41,438 nt of DNA from an uncultured Elusimicrobia bacterium. Its GTDB lineage: Bacteria; Elusimicrobiota; Elusimicrobia; Elusimicrobiales; Elusimicrobiaceae. The translations under genes were made by a program, and so were the position numbers. How positions within the stretch are numbered: position 1 is the stretch's first letter; each line of letters opens with the position of its first letter. Below the pieces are notes generated by a model. The model ran no database searches. It was not told the DNA's origin and was given only the letters and a program-made list of their open reading frames with translations. The DNA lies in the NCBI GenBank assembly GCA_947306425.1, contig CAMZGO010000013.1, positions 1 through 41,438 of the forward strand. Reading direction: 5' to 3'. Below are positions 9,224 through 16,730 of the stretch, piece by piece.

Positions 9224-9251
9224 TTGACATTTTTTTTTTTTTTTCTAAAAT
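9224..9251 (+). promoter_or_regulatory. Pilin promoter with a 15-T homopolymer spacer
   Basis: TTGACA at 9224-9229 is followed directly by 15 consecutive T (9230-9244), a C, and TAAAAT at 9246-9251. The spacer is 16 nt, almost entirely homopolymer. The leader then has an inverted repeat TATACGG/CCGTATA (9257-9263 and 9275-9281), and AGGAG lies 6 nt before the ATG at 9301. The second pilin gene has the same arrangement. Confidence 0.75.
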
Positions 9252-9300
9252 TTATTTATACGGAAATAAAAACACCGTATAAAATAAATTAGGAGAATTT

Positions 9301-9834
9301 ATGAAAGAAATAAAAAATGTAACAAAAGGTTTTACTTTAATTGAACTTTTGGTAGTTGTTTTAATTATTGGTATTTTGGCGGCGGTAGCGTTGCCGCAAT
9401 ATCAAAAAGCCGTGGAAAAAACAAAAGCAGCACAGGCATTGATATTACTTAAAGCATTGGTACAAGCATCCCAGAGTTATTATTTAACCAATGGGATATA
9501 TCCGTCAAACTTGGAAGAATTGGATGTTGATATTCCATGGACGGGCAATCAAAAATGGCATGGAGACGCAGAGGCAAAATCTAATAAGGAATGGACAGTG
9601 CAAATCTATAAAAACGGTACAAATTTCCGGTTATGGGTTGGGCGTATTTCTGGCCCTTATGCGGGAACAGGATTTAGTGCCGACTCGGAAGGAAATCTTA
9701 TGTGTGTAGAAGATGCACACGAAAATAATCATTTCACTTTTTCTAACTCAAAAGGATCTTATTGTGAAAAGATATTTCAGGCTATCCCTTTGAATGATCA
9801 AGATAGTACAACTCGTTATTATACCTTACCTTAA
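9301..9834 (+). CDS. Type IV pilin-like protein (prepilin)
   Basis: 177 residues. After a short charged leader, GFTLIELLVVVLIIGILAA is a textbook class III signal: a prepilin peptidase would cut after the Gly, and the Glu at +5 aids assembly. The sequence continues VALPQYQKAVEKTKA, the standard amphipathic pilin helix, and then a globular domain with two Cys near the C-terminus that could form a disulfide. Whether it is a major pilin, a minor pilin or a type II secretion pseudopilin cannot be decided. No assembly genes (pilB, pilC, pilQ) are in the window. It is a single gene with its own unusual promoter and a terminator. Confidence 0.88.
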   Translation: MKEIKNVTKGFTLIELLVVVLIIGILAAVALPQYQKAVEKTKAAQALILLKALVQASQSYYLTNGIYPSNLEELDVDIPWTGNQKWHGDAEAKSNKEWTVQIYKNGTNFRLWVGRISGPYAGTGFSADSEGNLMCVEDAHENNHFTFSNSKGSYCEKIFQAIPLNDQDSTTRYYTLP

Positions 9835-9851
9835 CTAAGAGTTACCTACAT

Positions 9852-9884
9852 AAAAAACCTCCGTTTTGCACCGGGGGTTTTAAA
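9852..9884 (+). terminator. Terminator of the pilin gene
   Basis: AAACCTCCG (9855-9863) pairs with CGGGGGTTT (9872-9880) with one G-T pair, in a T/A-rich context just after the stop codon. From here to 10066 I see no gene or clear structure. Confidence 0.65.
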
Positions 9885-10066
9885 AATGAGTAAACTTGTT
9901 TGACGTTTATCATTTCGGTGCGGGAAATATCGCCTTTTCATTGCCAGAATATTGACAATAAAACTACAAAAACCTGCAAAAACGCACAAAAAACGGCCTT
10001 TTTAATGCTTAGTTAACAATGCCATAAAATAGGTAAAAATGGAGATTCTTCGTCGTAAAATGAAAC

Positions 10067-10087
10067 AAATAAAAATTGCCCAGTACA
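10067..10087. repeat. Duplicated tRNA-Val 3' end (copy 1)
   Basis: 21 bases identical to 10239-10259. The copy includes the last 11 bases of tRNA-Val(GAC) plus 10 bases of its downstream flank. Such repeats usually mark site-specific integration or excision, or a tRNA-derived repeat. Confidence 0.65.
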
Positions 10088-10251
10088 AACGGATTTGGCT
10101 TCCGTCAAATTCCTAACGGAATTTGCTCCAGCCCTGGCTCGCGGCACTCGCCTTTGCCTTCGGCAAAACTCGTACATCGCTCCGCCTTCAAATCCTGTCG
10201 CAAGCCAAGCAGTTGGCTTGCTACTGTGCAATTTTTATAAATAAAAATTGC
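10088..10251. repeat. Cluster of hairpins beside tRNA-Val
   Basis: Four perfect inverted repeats lie in tandem: CAAATTCC/GGAATTTG (about 10106-10125), TTTGCC/GGCAAA (about 10153-10167), GCAAGCCAA/TTGGCTTGC (about 10200-10221) and a 10-bp stem at 10228-10251 that could terminate the tRNA. The stretch is more GC-rich than its surroundings. TTCAAATCCTGT around 10188-10199 is the inverse of the T arm of the neighbouring tRNA. Open frames here are not plausible genes. It looks like a tRNA-associated intergenic repeat. Confidence 0.55.
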
Positions 10252-10320
10252 CCAGTACAGGATTTGAACCTGTGACCTTTCCCATGTCAAGGGAACGCGC
10301 TACCACTGCGCCAACTGGGC
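10249..10320 (-). tRNA. tRNA-Val (anticodon GAC)
   Basis: On the minus strand a complete cloverleaf is visible: acceptor GCCCAGT/ACTGGGC, D arm, anticodon stem TTCCC/GGGAA with loop TTGACAT (anticodon GAC), and T arm with GGTTCAAATCC. CCA is not encoded. The last 11 bases also occur upstream at 10077-10087 as part of a longer repeat. Confidence 0.92.
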
Positions 10321-10373
10321 TTAAAACTTAAAAAATTTTCAAATTCCTCGTCGCAATTTCTTGCAACACATAT

Positions 10374-10402
10374 ATTATACCAAATTTTCCGCCCAAGTGC
10401 AA
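10374..10402 (-). promoter_or_regulatory. Promoter of tRNA-Val(GAC)
   Basis: TTGCAC (10397-10402) and TATAAT (10374-10379) on the minus strand are 17 nt apart, about 54 nt upstream of the mature tRNA 5' end and just past the end of thrS. Confidence 0.65.
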
Positions 10403-10421
10403 AAATCAAAATTTGATACGT

Positions 10422-12170
10422 TTATTTAAACAGATTCTCTAAAGAACGTGTATTTGCTTCTTCAGATAACACTTTAATAAGTTCGTCTTGGGAAACAGTT
10501 ATATTTTTCCCGTTTCTTAAACGAATTGTAACAGTATTTGTTTCTGCTTCTTTAGCACCGATAATCAAGGTATAAGGCACCTTTTCAATGTGCGCGGCAC
10601 GTATTTTTGCACCCAATTTTTCCGGACTTCCGTCAAGTTCAGCACGGAGGCCTGCTTGTTTCATTTTGGCTGATAACAAATTTGCTGCATCAAGCTGGGC
10701 ATCTGTTAAAGTCAAAATCTTTGCCTGAACCGGCGCAAGCCAAAGCGGAAAAAGGCCGCCGTAATGTTCAATTAAAATACCCAAAAATCTTTCAATAGAA
10801 CCAAGCATTGCGCGATGTACCATTAAAGGTCTTTGGCGCCCTTCTTTTGCTACATAAGTTAAATCAAAACGTTCGGGCAAATTGAAGTCGAATTGTATAG
10901 TAGAAAGTTGCCAAGGTCTGCCGATTGCATCAATCAATTTTATATCAATTTTAGGACCGTAAAAAGCCGCCTCACCGGAGTGGGAAGTATAAGGAATATT
11001 ATTCTTTATCAACACACCCTCAAGGGCTTCTTGTGCCTGTTTCCAGTCTTTAGCGGAACCGGTGTAATTTTCAGGATGTTTTTCATCCCAAGTAGAAAGT
11101 TCTACCCTATATTCTTTAAAACCAAAAGTCTTAAAAATATGTAAAGCAAAATTAAAACAATCTTCTACTTCCTGTGCAACTTGGTCGGGCGTACAAAAAA
11201 TATGTGCATCATCTTGTGTAAAACCCCTAACGCGTAAAAGCCCGTGCATTACACCGGAACGCTCATAACGGTACACTGTGCCCAATTCGCTAAGGCGCAA
11301 GGGTAAATCTCTATAACTTCTCAACTGCGCATTGTAAATCGCGATATGGAAAGGACAGTTCATAGGTTTTAATTGATATTTTTGACCGTCAACTTCAATG
11401 GGGCTGAACATATTTTCGCTATAGAAATTTGCATGTCCAGACTTTTCCCATAAATGTAAATGGGCAATATGCGGAGTATAAACCATATCATAGCCGCGTG
11501 CCAAATTTTCATTTCTAATCCAATCCTCTAAAATTTTGCGAAGCATCCCGCCGCGCGGCTGCCACAAAACCAGCCCCGGCCCTACGTCTTCAGTAATGGT
11601 AAAAAGTTTTTGTTCCACACCGAGTTTTCTGTGGTCGCGTTTTGCGGCTTCTTCTTGTTGATGAATATAATTTTTTAGTTCTTCCTTGTCATTGAAACAA
11701 AGGCCGTAAATGCGCTGCATCTGGGGGCGTTTTTCATCACCGCGCCAATAAGCACCGGCAATATGAGTAAGTTTAAAACTGTTTACCTGCCCGCTGTGCT
11801 CCACGTGCGGTCCGCGGCATAAATCAGTAAAATTACCTACGGTATAAATAGTAATTTGTCCGTCCTCAAGTTCTTCAATCAATTCTGTTTTAAAAACTTC
11901 ACCGCGCTCTTTAAAATAGGCAAGGGCTTCTTGTTTTGATATACTTTTGCAAACGAAAGGATGCTTTGCTTTGCAAATCTCTTTCATTTTATCTTCAAGA
12001 GTTTTTAAATCCTCCGGTGTAAATTTATGAGTTGTGTAAAGATCGTAATAAAAACCGTTGTCAACGGCCGGGCCGATACCGAATTTTGTATCAGGGAACA
12101 TTTCCTGCACTGCTGCCGCTAAGATGTGTGAAGCGCTATGTCTTTTCTTCTGTAAGTCTATATTTTCCAT
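10422..12170 (-). CDS. thrS: Threonyl-tRNA synthetase, lacking the TGS domain
   Basis: 582 residues; it charges tRNA-Thr with threonine. The editing domain starts almost at the N-terminus: HSASH (residues 11-15) and CRGPH are its metal/active-site motifs, so hydrolysis of Ser-tRNA should be intact. The class II catalytic core shows PRGGMLRKILEDWIR, KPMNCPFHIAIY (zinc Cys), RYERSGVMHGLLRVRGFTQDD (motif 2) and HRAMLGSIERFLGILIEHY (motif 3). The C-terminal anticodon-binding domain begins at LWLAPVQAKIL. Typical bacterial ThrRS is about 640 residues with an N-terminal TGS domain of ~60, which is absent. The ATG sits directly before the editing domain, so the gene is not truncated by a frameshift in view. 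Confidence 0.96.
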   Translation of the reverse strand: MENIDLQKKRHSASHILAAAVQEMFPDTKFGIGPAVDNGFYYDLYTTHKFTPEDLKTLEDKMKEICKAKHPFVCKSISKQEALAYFKERGEVFKTELIEELEDGQITIYTVGNFTDLCRGPHVEHSGQVNSFKLTHIAGAYWRGDEKRPQMQRIYGLCFNDKEELKNYIHQQEEAAKRDHRKLGVEQKLFTITEDVGPGLVLWQPRGGMLRKILEDWIRNENLARGYDMVYTPHIAHLHLWEKSGHANFYSENMFSPIEVDGQKYQLKPMNCPFHIAIYNAQLRSYRDLPLRLSELGTVYRYERSGVMHGLLRVRGFTQDDAHIFCTPDQVAQEVEDCFNFALHIFKTFGFKEYRVELSTWDEKHPENYTGSAKDWKQAQEALEGVLIKNNIPYTSHSGEAAFYGPKIDIKLIDAIGRPWQLSTIQFDFNLPERFDLTYVAKEGRQRPLMVHRAMLGSIERFLGILIEHYGGLFPLWLAPVQAKILTLTDAQLDAANLLSAKMKQAGLRAELDGSPEKLGAKIRAAHIEKVPYTLIIGAKEAETNTVTIRLRNGKNITVSQDELIKVLSEEANTRSLENLFK

Positions 12171-12253
12171 ATATTTTCCTTACCTTTGATAAAGCAAAGA
12201 TTCTCTTAAAAAGGTATAATTATTTTAGCATTTTTTTAGAGGTTATACCAATT

Positions 12254-14014
12254 ATGAAAGACTTTTTAAAAAAATATTTTTATCCTTTAAAACAAGATTT
12301 TTTACTATTTACCGTCTTAACTCTACCCGGTTTGTTTGCTTTTTTATTGGGGTTAAGCCAATTTGATGCATTTAGCGGAATAACCTTAACTTTAGGGATT
12401 ATAACAAAATTTATTTGCGAATTTTTAACCATAGCAGTTATTTTTTACTTTTTTCATTTTCTTGGAGTTAAACGCCCTTGGTCTTTTGCTTTGGTAATGT
12501 TCTTTTACTATATTACTATTTGTGCGGACCTTGCAATTTTAATATATTTTAAAGAGCGTTTTGTAATAAAGTATTTAATGACCTTAGGCGGTGCAAATTA
12601 TAAATTTATGACGGATATTCGCCTTCTTACCATATTTGCCGTATTATATTTTCTACCTTATTTTGCCATTAAAAAACTATGGATTAAAACAAGTTTTAAA
12701 CAAAGCACTAAGAAGTTAGCAGTAGCAGCGGTATTACTTCTCATAATTTCTTGTTTTAATCCTGTAAAATATATCGCGACGGAAAAAGCCTTTTACAGTA
12801 ATCTTTTGACTGATACACCGCTTATAAATATACTTAAGGAATCTGTATCAAGTAGTCCTGAACAAAAAATTGTAAATACCCTTCCTGCAAATCTTCAAGA
12901 ACCGGCCAAAGAATATAATTTGTTTACGCCAAGCAATTTTAAAAATAAAAATACTTATAAAAAAATCATTTTGCTTACTACAGAGGCCCTGTCAAATAAA
13001 TTTATTTCCTCTTTTAACCCAAACATTCCGCTTGAAGCAAGTTCTATTTATGATGGTCTGCTTTATTATTATCCTTATGCCTCTTTAAAGCCTGTAACCC
13101 TTTCTACTTTATATGGATTAAGCGTAATATTCTCAGGTCATCCTAATGCTGAACTATCCTTTAAAAACGGATACCCATTATCTTTTGTTCGCCGGTTAAA
13201 AGAAAATGGTTTTAGAACAGTTTTTATTCGCGGTGCTAATGAAGAATATATGAATGAACATATAACCTTTAAGTCCGCCGGTTTTGAAGAAATTTACGGT
13301 GCTTCCGCTTTTGAGAGAAACCCTAAGTATGCTGCCTCCGTTGCTTGGTGGGGCTTAACGGACAGGAAACTTTTTGACTTTATCGTTGAATACCTTAAAC
13401 AACACAAAGATGAAAAGTTGTTTATAAATATCTTAAATGTGGACACCCATGTTCCTACCGGCCGCATTGATTATTTAGGCCAGGAATATAGTGAAATTTC
13501 TGACATAGACACTAAAATTGAGGCGCTTTATAAAAAACCGAATATGCTTCGTGCTTTTGCACGTCATAATGAAGACTTGGGCCAATTCCTAAAAAATTTA
13601 CAGGAAGAAAACTTACTTGATGAGGACACTCTTTTCATAATCACGGCGGACCATCCTTTTTATGCCAATCTTGAAGGAGGGGGAATATATGCAAACGCCC
13701 GCCCTGTATTCAATGAAGTACCAATGATTTTTATATCAAAAAAACCGATTGAGGAAACAATATCTTCAGATTTATTTAAATCACAACAAGATATTGCTCC
13801 TACGATTTTAGGTCTAGCCGGGCTTGATATTCCCCGCGGAATGTTTGGTAGAAGTATTTTTGATAACCAGCCGCACACGGTTTTTAATATTAAAGACGGT
13901 TATGTGAAAATTAATAATGCATCCGTATCAAAAATTGTACCGTTTAATTCAAAAGATAAAAAAAATAAAGCCCTGCTGGAATTATTAAATACGGCTTTAG
14001 TGGAGGATAAATGA
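12254..14014 (+). CDS. Membrane-bound alkaline-phosphatase-superfamily transferase (LtaS/EptA-like)
   Basis: 586 residues. About five membrane helices fill the first ~210 residues, followed by a periplasmic sulfatase/phosphoethanolamine-transferase-like domain: IILLTTEALSNKF (metal Glu), SLKPVTLSTLYGL (candidate Thr nucleophile), NVDTHVPTG and IITADHPFY (metal Asp-His). Relatives move a phosphoethanolamine or phosphoglycerol group from a phospholipid to LPS, glycans or lipoteichoic acid; the acceptor here is unknown. The frame is open further upstream into thrS, but the ATG at 12254 lies just before the first membrane segment and after the thrS start region, so I use it. It overlaps rimO by 4 nt (ATGA). 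Confidence 0.82.
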   Translation: MKDFLKKYFYPLKQDFLLFTVLTLPGLFAFLLGLSQFDAFSGITLTLGIITKFICEFLTIAVIFYFFHFLGVKRPWSFALVMFFYYITICADLAILIYFKERFVIKYLMTLGGANYKFMTDIRLLTIFAVLYFLPYFAIKKLWIKTSFKQSTKKLAVAAVLLLIISCFNPVKYIATEKAFYSNLLTDTPLINILKESVSSSPEQKIVNTLPANLQEPAKEYNLFTPSNFKNKNTYKKIILLTTEALSNKFISSFNPNIPLEASSIYDGLLYYYPYASLKPVTLSTLYGLSVIFSGHPNAELSFKNGYPLSFVRRLKENGFRTVFIRGANEEYMNEHITFKSAGFEEIYGASAFERNPKYAASVAWWGLTDRKLFDFIVEYLKQHKDEKLFINILNVDTHVPTGRIDYLGQEYSEISDIDTKIEALYKKPNMLRAFARHNEDLGQFLKNLQEENLLDEDTLFIITADHPFYANLEGGGIYANARPVFNEVPMIFISKKPIEETISSDLFKSQQDIAPTILGLAGLDIPRGMFGRSIFDNQPHTVFNIKDGYVKINNASVSKIVPFNSKDKKNKALLELLNTALVEDK

Positions 14015-15294
14015 ATTTTTTCATAATTAGTTTAGGTTGCCCTAAAAACTTAACGGACTCGGAAGATTTTTCTGCACGTCTAATTGCACATGGGCACAAT
14101 TTGGTCTTTGATATTAAAGAAGCAGATGCAGTTTTAATCAATACTTGCGGTTTCTTGGCAAGTTCCTTAAAAGAGGCAGAACAAAATATTGTATATGCTT
14201 TAAAACTTAAAAAAGAGGGGAAAATTAAAAAAGTATTTGTTACAGGCTGTATGGTGGAACGTCTGGGGAAAAAAGTTATGCAAAAATTTCCACAAATTGA
14301 TTTAACATTCTCTATTAAAGCACAGGAAAATATTGAAAATATTTTGTCTAAACATGGTTCTGTTTTGCCAAGTTTACCAAAAACTTTGCATGCACCGGAA
14401 TTTAAAATGGGTTTAACTTTGCCCCATACCGCTTATTTAAAAATCGCCGACGGTTGCAATAACCGCTGTTCTTATTGTACTATTCCCTTTATTCGCGGTG
14501 TTTACAGAAGCAAACCCATTGAAGAAATAATTGAAGAAGCCAAAACAATGGCAAAAGCCGGTGTAAAAGAGATTAATTTAATCGCCCAAGATACTACCTC
14601 TTACGGGCAAGATTTATATGGTAAACCAAAACTTGAAAACTTACTTAAAAAAATAGTTAAAATAAAGGGCTTGGAACGTTTTAGAATAATGTATGCTTAT
14701 CCTCATAGAGTAACAAAAGAACTTGCAAAAATCATAGCCGGAGAAGAAAAGATTTACCCATACTTAGACTTGCCTCTCCAACATATTTCCGCACCTATCT
14801 TAAAGGCAATGAACCGCCACTGCGGGCCTGAACAGATAAAGGAAGTTTTGTCTATGTTGCGGCAAACCGTAAAAAATATAGCAATACGAACTAATTTTAT
14901 AGTTGGATTTCCCGGTGAAACGGAGCGTCAATTTGAAGAACTCAAACAATTTGTAAACGAGTTTAAATTTGATAATGTTGCTGTTTTTGAATATTTTAGG
15001 GAAAAGGGGGCAAGTTCCTATAATTTCAAAAATCAAATTTCAGCACAAACTAAATGCCGCCGTGCACTTGAACTTGAAGCCGTACAAAGCCGCGTTGTTG
15101 ATGATATAAACAAAAAATTAATCGGTAAAAATATTGAAGTGATTTCCGATACTCCTCTGCTTGGCAGAACATATAAAGATGCCCCGGATATTGACGGTAC
15201 AGTAACTTTTAATAAACCTGTAGAAGCGGGAAAGATATTTAAAGCAAAAATAATTTCTGCCGCAGGATATCAAAGAAAAGCAAAAGTAAAATAA
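14011..15294 (+). CDS. rimO: Ribosomal protein S12 (uS12) methylthiotransferase RimO
   Basis: 427 residues; a radical-SAM enzyme that adds a methylthio group to an Asp of ribosomal protein S12. The UPF0004 domain cysteines are at 10, 46 and 80, the radical SAM CxxxCxxC (CNNRCSYC) is at 149/153/156, and a TRAM-like domain ends the protein. ISLGCPKNLTDSE and the absence of MiaB-specific features favour RimO over the tRNA enzyme MiaB. It starts inside the stop of the upstream membrane transferase gene, so the two are translationally coupled. Confidence 0.93.
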   Translation: MNFFIISLGCPKNLTDSEDFSARLIAHGHNLVFDIKEADAVLINTCGFLASSLKEAEQNIVYALKLKKEGKIKKVFVTGCMVERLGKKVMQKFPQIDLTFSIKAQENIENILSKHGSVLPSLPKTLHAPEFKMGLTLPHTAYLKIADGCNNRCSYCTIPFIRGVYRSKPIEEIIEEAKTMAKAGVKEINLIAQDTTSYGQDLYGKPKLENLLKKIVKIKGLERFRIMYAYPHRVTKELAKIIAGEEKIYPYLDLPLQHISAPILKAMNRHCGPEQIKEVLSMLRQTVKNIAIRTNFIVGFPGETERQFEELKQFVNEFKFDNVAVFEYFREKGASSYNFKNQISAQTKCRRALELEAVQSRVVDDINKKLIGKNIEVISDTPLLGRTYKDAPDIDGTVTFNKPVEAGKIFKAKIISAAGYQRKAKVK

Positions 15295-15311
15295 AACAAT
15301 ACATGGCTGTA

Positions 15312-15376
15312 TAGGTCTTTTTAGTATTTAAATTAGGTCCTTTGGCCCTTGACTACTTTAAACATTTGTGTTACAC
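15312..15376 (+). promoter_or_regulatory. Tandem TAGGTCC boxes and promoter of the ankyrin-like gene
   Basis: Two related boxes, TAGGTCTTTTTAGTAT (15312) and TAGGTCCTTTGGCCCTTG (15334), are 22 nt apart. TTGACT at 15349-15354 overlaps the end of the second box, and TACACT at 15372-15377 is 17 nt downstream, which makes a plausible promoter. A near-identical pair occurs at 41389-41430. Confidence 0.5.
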
Positions 15377-15407
15377 TTTATTTATACATGTGCCGGGAGT
15401 GTGCATT

Positions 15408-16637
15408 ATGAGAATTAAATATATACTGAATTCAATTCGCAGTTTTATAGTTTGTTTTTTATTGTTTAATCCTTTGTTTGCCCAAGATAAAAATTACTCA
15501 GTAAGTGCAGAAGTTCCTGCTAATAATGCTGAAATGTTAAATATTCTTCAGGAACTTGCCATTGCCGATAAAATTGACCGTCAAAAAAATATTTTAACCC
15601 TTGCAAAAAATGGGGAAATAGAAGAAATAAAAAAAATGAAAGTATCGGAAGATGATCAATATGACATAATGTCTTACTGTATTGAAAATAATGACCTTAC
15701 CGCTTTAGAAAATCTCTTATTGGCTGATTTTATCCCGACTCTAACAAAAAAATCCGATAATTCTTTAGAAGAGACTTCTTTGTTAACAAAAGCAATTGTT
15801 AATAGAAACATTGAGGCCTTAAACTTACTTTACAATAATATAGACAAAACCTGCAGTATATCTGTTGATGATAGGACATTTGCGTTGTACAATAATAAGC
15901 ATCATGAAATCAGGGAACATGTTGCTTCGTTTTTTGTGTGCAGATATGAACTCACTATGATATCCTCTGCTATAAACTTATTTGTGTATCATAGTTTTGA
16001 GGATTTTAAGTTATTTTATAATTTTTTGAAAGAGAAAAAGTTTATATTTAAGGAAACAAAAAGTTTCCCGATTACACCAAGTTTTCTTTTCCTTAACACG
16101 CTGTATTATAACGGAAGCCCTATAGATTTTAATAATTTCTACCGGGATGTATCCAAAATTATGGAAATTTCCGGTCAGGAAAAAACCGCAATTCTGGAAA
16201 TAGCAATATTACTTTATTCCAATAAATCAGATTTTTTAGAGGACATATTAAAAGTTGTAAATCCTAAAGATATTACCGATTATTTTTATTCCGGGCTTTT
16301 ATTTAGAATGAGGGAAGATGATATGTATGCCCTCACACAAAATATAGTAGAAAAAATAGGCAATACAGACAGAATAAAAAATGTCGGCGGATATTCAACT
16401 TTACTATATAAGGATTTGACTTTCCTGGGTGCATGGATTGCCAATTTATGTAAATCAAATAATACCGAATTACTTGAATTACTTCTTGACACCGGGGCAG
16501 ATTTGAATAAAAGAATTATTATGCAAGGCAGAACGATTACTATTAGGGACTTAGCAAATATTAATAATTGTTCACAAGAAGTAATGTCCGTAATACATAA
16601 TCATGATGCTTCCAAAAAGAATTCTTCCCGTAAGTAA
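15408..16637 (+). CDS. Exported ankyrin-repeat-like protein
   Basis: 409 residues from the ATG at 15408, preceded by GGGAG; the frame is open upstream but lacks an RBS there. The first ~29 residues are a signal peptide (MRIKYILNSIRSFIVCFLLF, then NPLFA before QDK). The mature protein is helical with degenerate ankyrin-like units, for example TSLLTKAIVNRNIEALNLLY and NTELLELLLDTGADLNKRI near the C-terminus. Ankyrin repeats bind proteins; in host-associated bacteria exported versions are often considered possible effectors, but nothing here shows host targeting. No catalytic motif was seen. Tandem boxes sit in its promoter. Confidence 0.65.
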   Translation: MRIKYILNSIRSFIVCFLLFNPLFAQDKNYSVSAEVPANNAEMLNILQELAIADKIDRQKNILTLAKNGEIEEIKKMKVSEDDQYDIMSYCIENNDLTALENLLLADFIPTLTKKSDNSLEETSLLTKAIVNRNIEALNLLYNNIDKTCSISVDDRTFALYNNKHHEIREHVASFFVCRYELTMISSAINLFVYHSFEDFKLFYNFLKEKKFIFKETKSFPITPSFLFLNTLYYNGSPIDFNNFYRDVSKIMEISGQEKTAILEIAILLYSNKSDFLEDILKVVNPKDITDYFYSGLLFRMREDDMYALTQNIVEKIGNTDRIKNVGGYSTLLYKDLTFLGAWIANLCKSNNTELLELLLDTGADLNKRIIMQGRTITIRDLANINNCSQEVMSVIHNHDASKKNSSRK

Positions 16638-16679
16638 AATTATTTAATATTCTCGGTTTTGTGTTACACTTTACAAACC

Positions 16680-16720
16680 AAAAACCGCCGCTTATAAATT
16701 AACAAGCGGCGGTTTTTGAA
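16680..16720. terminator. Bidirectional terminator
   Basis: AAAAACCGCCGCTT and AAGCGGCGGTTTTT form a 14-bp stem with flanking A and T runs, between the convergent ankyrin-like and zinc-finger genes. It works for both directions. Confidence 0.9.
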
Positions 16721-16730
16721 AGAAAAACAA

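Noticed and set aside
8959-9282. 107-codon frame between uppS and the pilin gene
   Set aside because: No RBS, odd Arg-rich composition, and it runs through the hairpin element and the pilin promoter's T tract (translated as a Phe run).
10013-10290. Two overlapping frames on the minus strand beside tRNA-Val
   Set aside because: They cover the hairpin cluster and the tRNA itself; composition is that of spurious frames in repeats.
12186-12220. TTGATA ... TATAAT as promoter of the LtaS/EptA-like gene
   Set aside because: The spacer is 23 nt, too long; only the TATAAT at 12215-12220 is credible as a -10.
12032-12253. N-terminal extension of the LtaS/EptA-like protein
   Set aside because: It lies inside thrS on the opposite strand; the ATG at 12254 directly precedes the first membrane segment.
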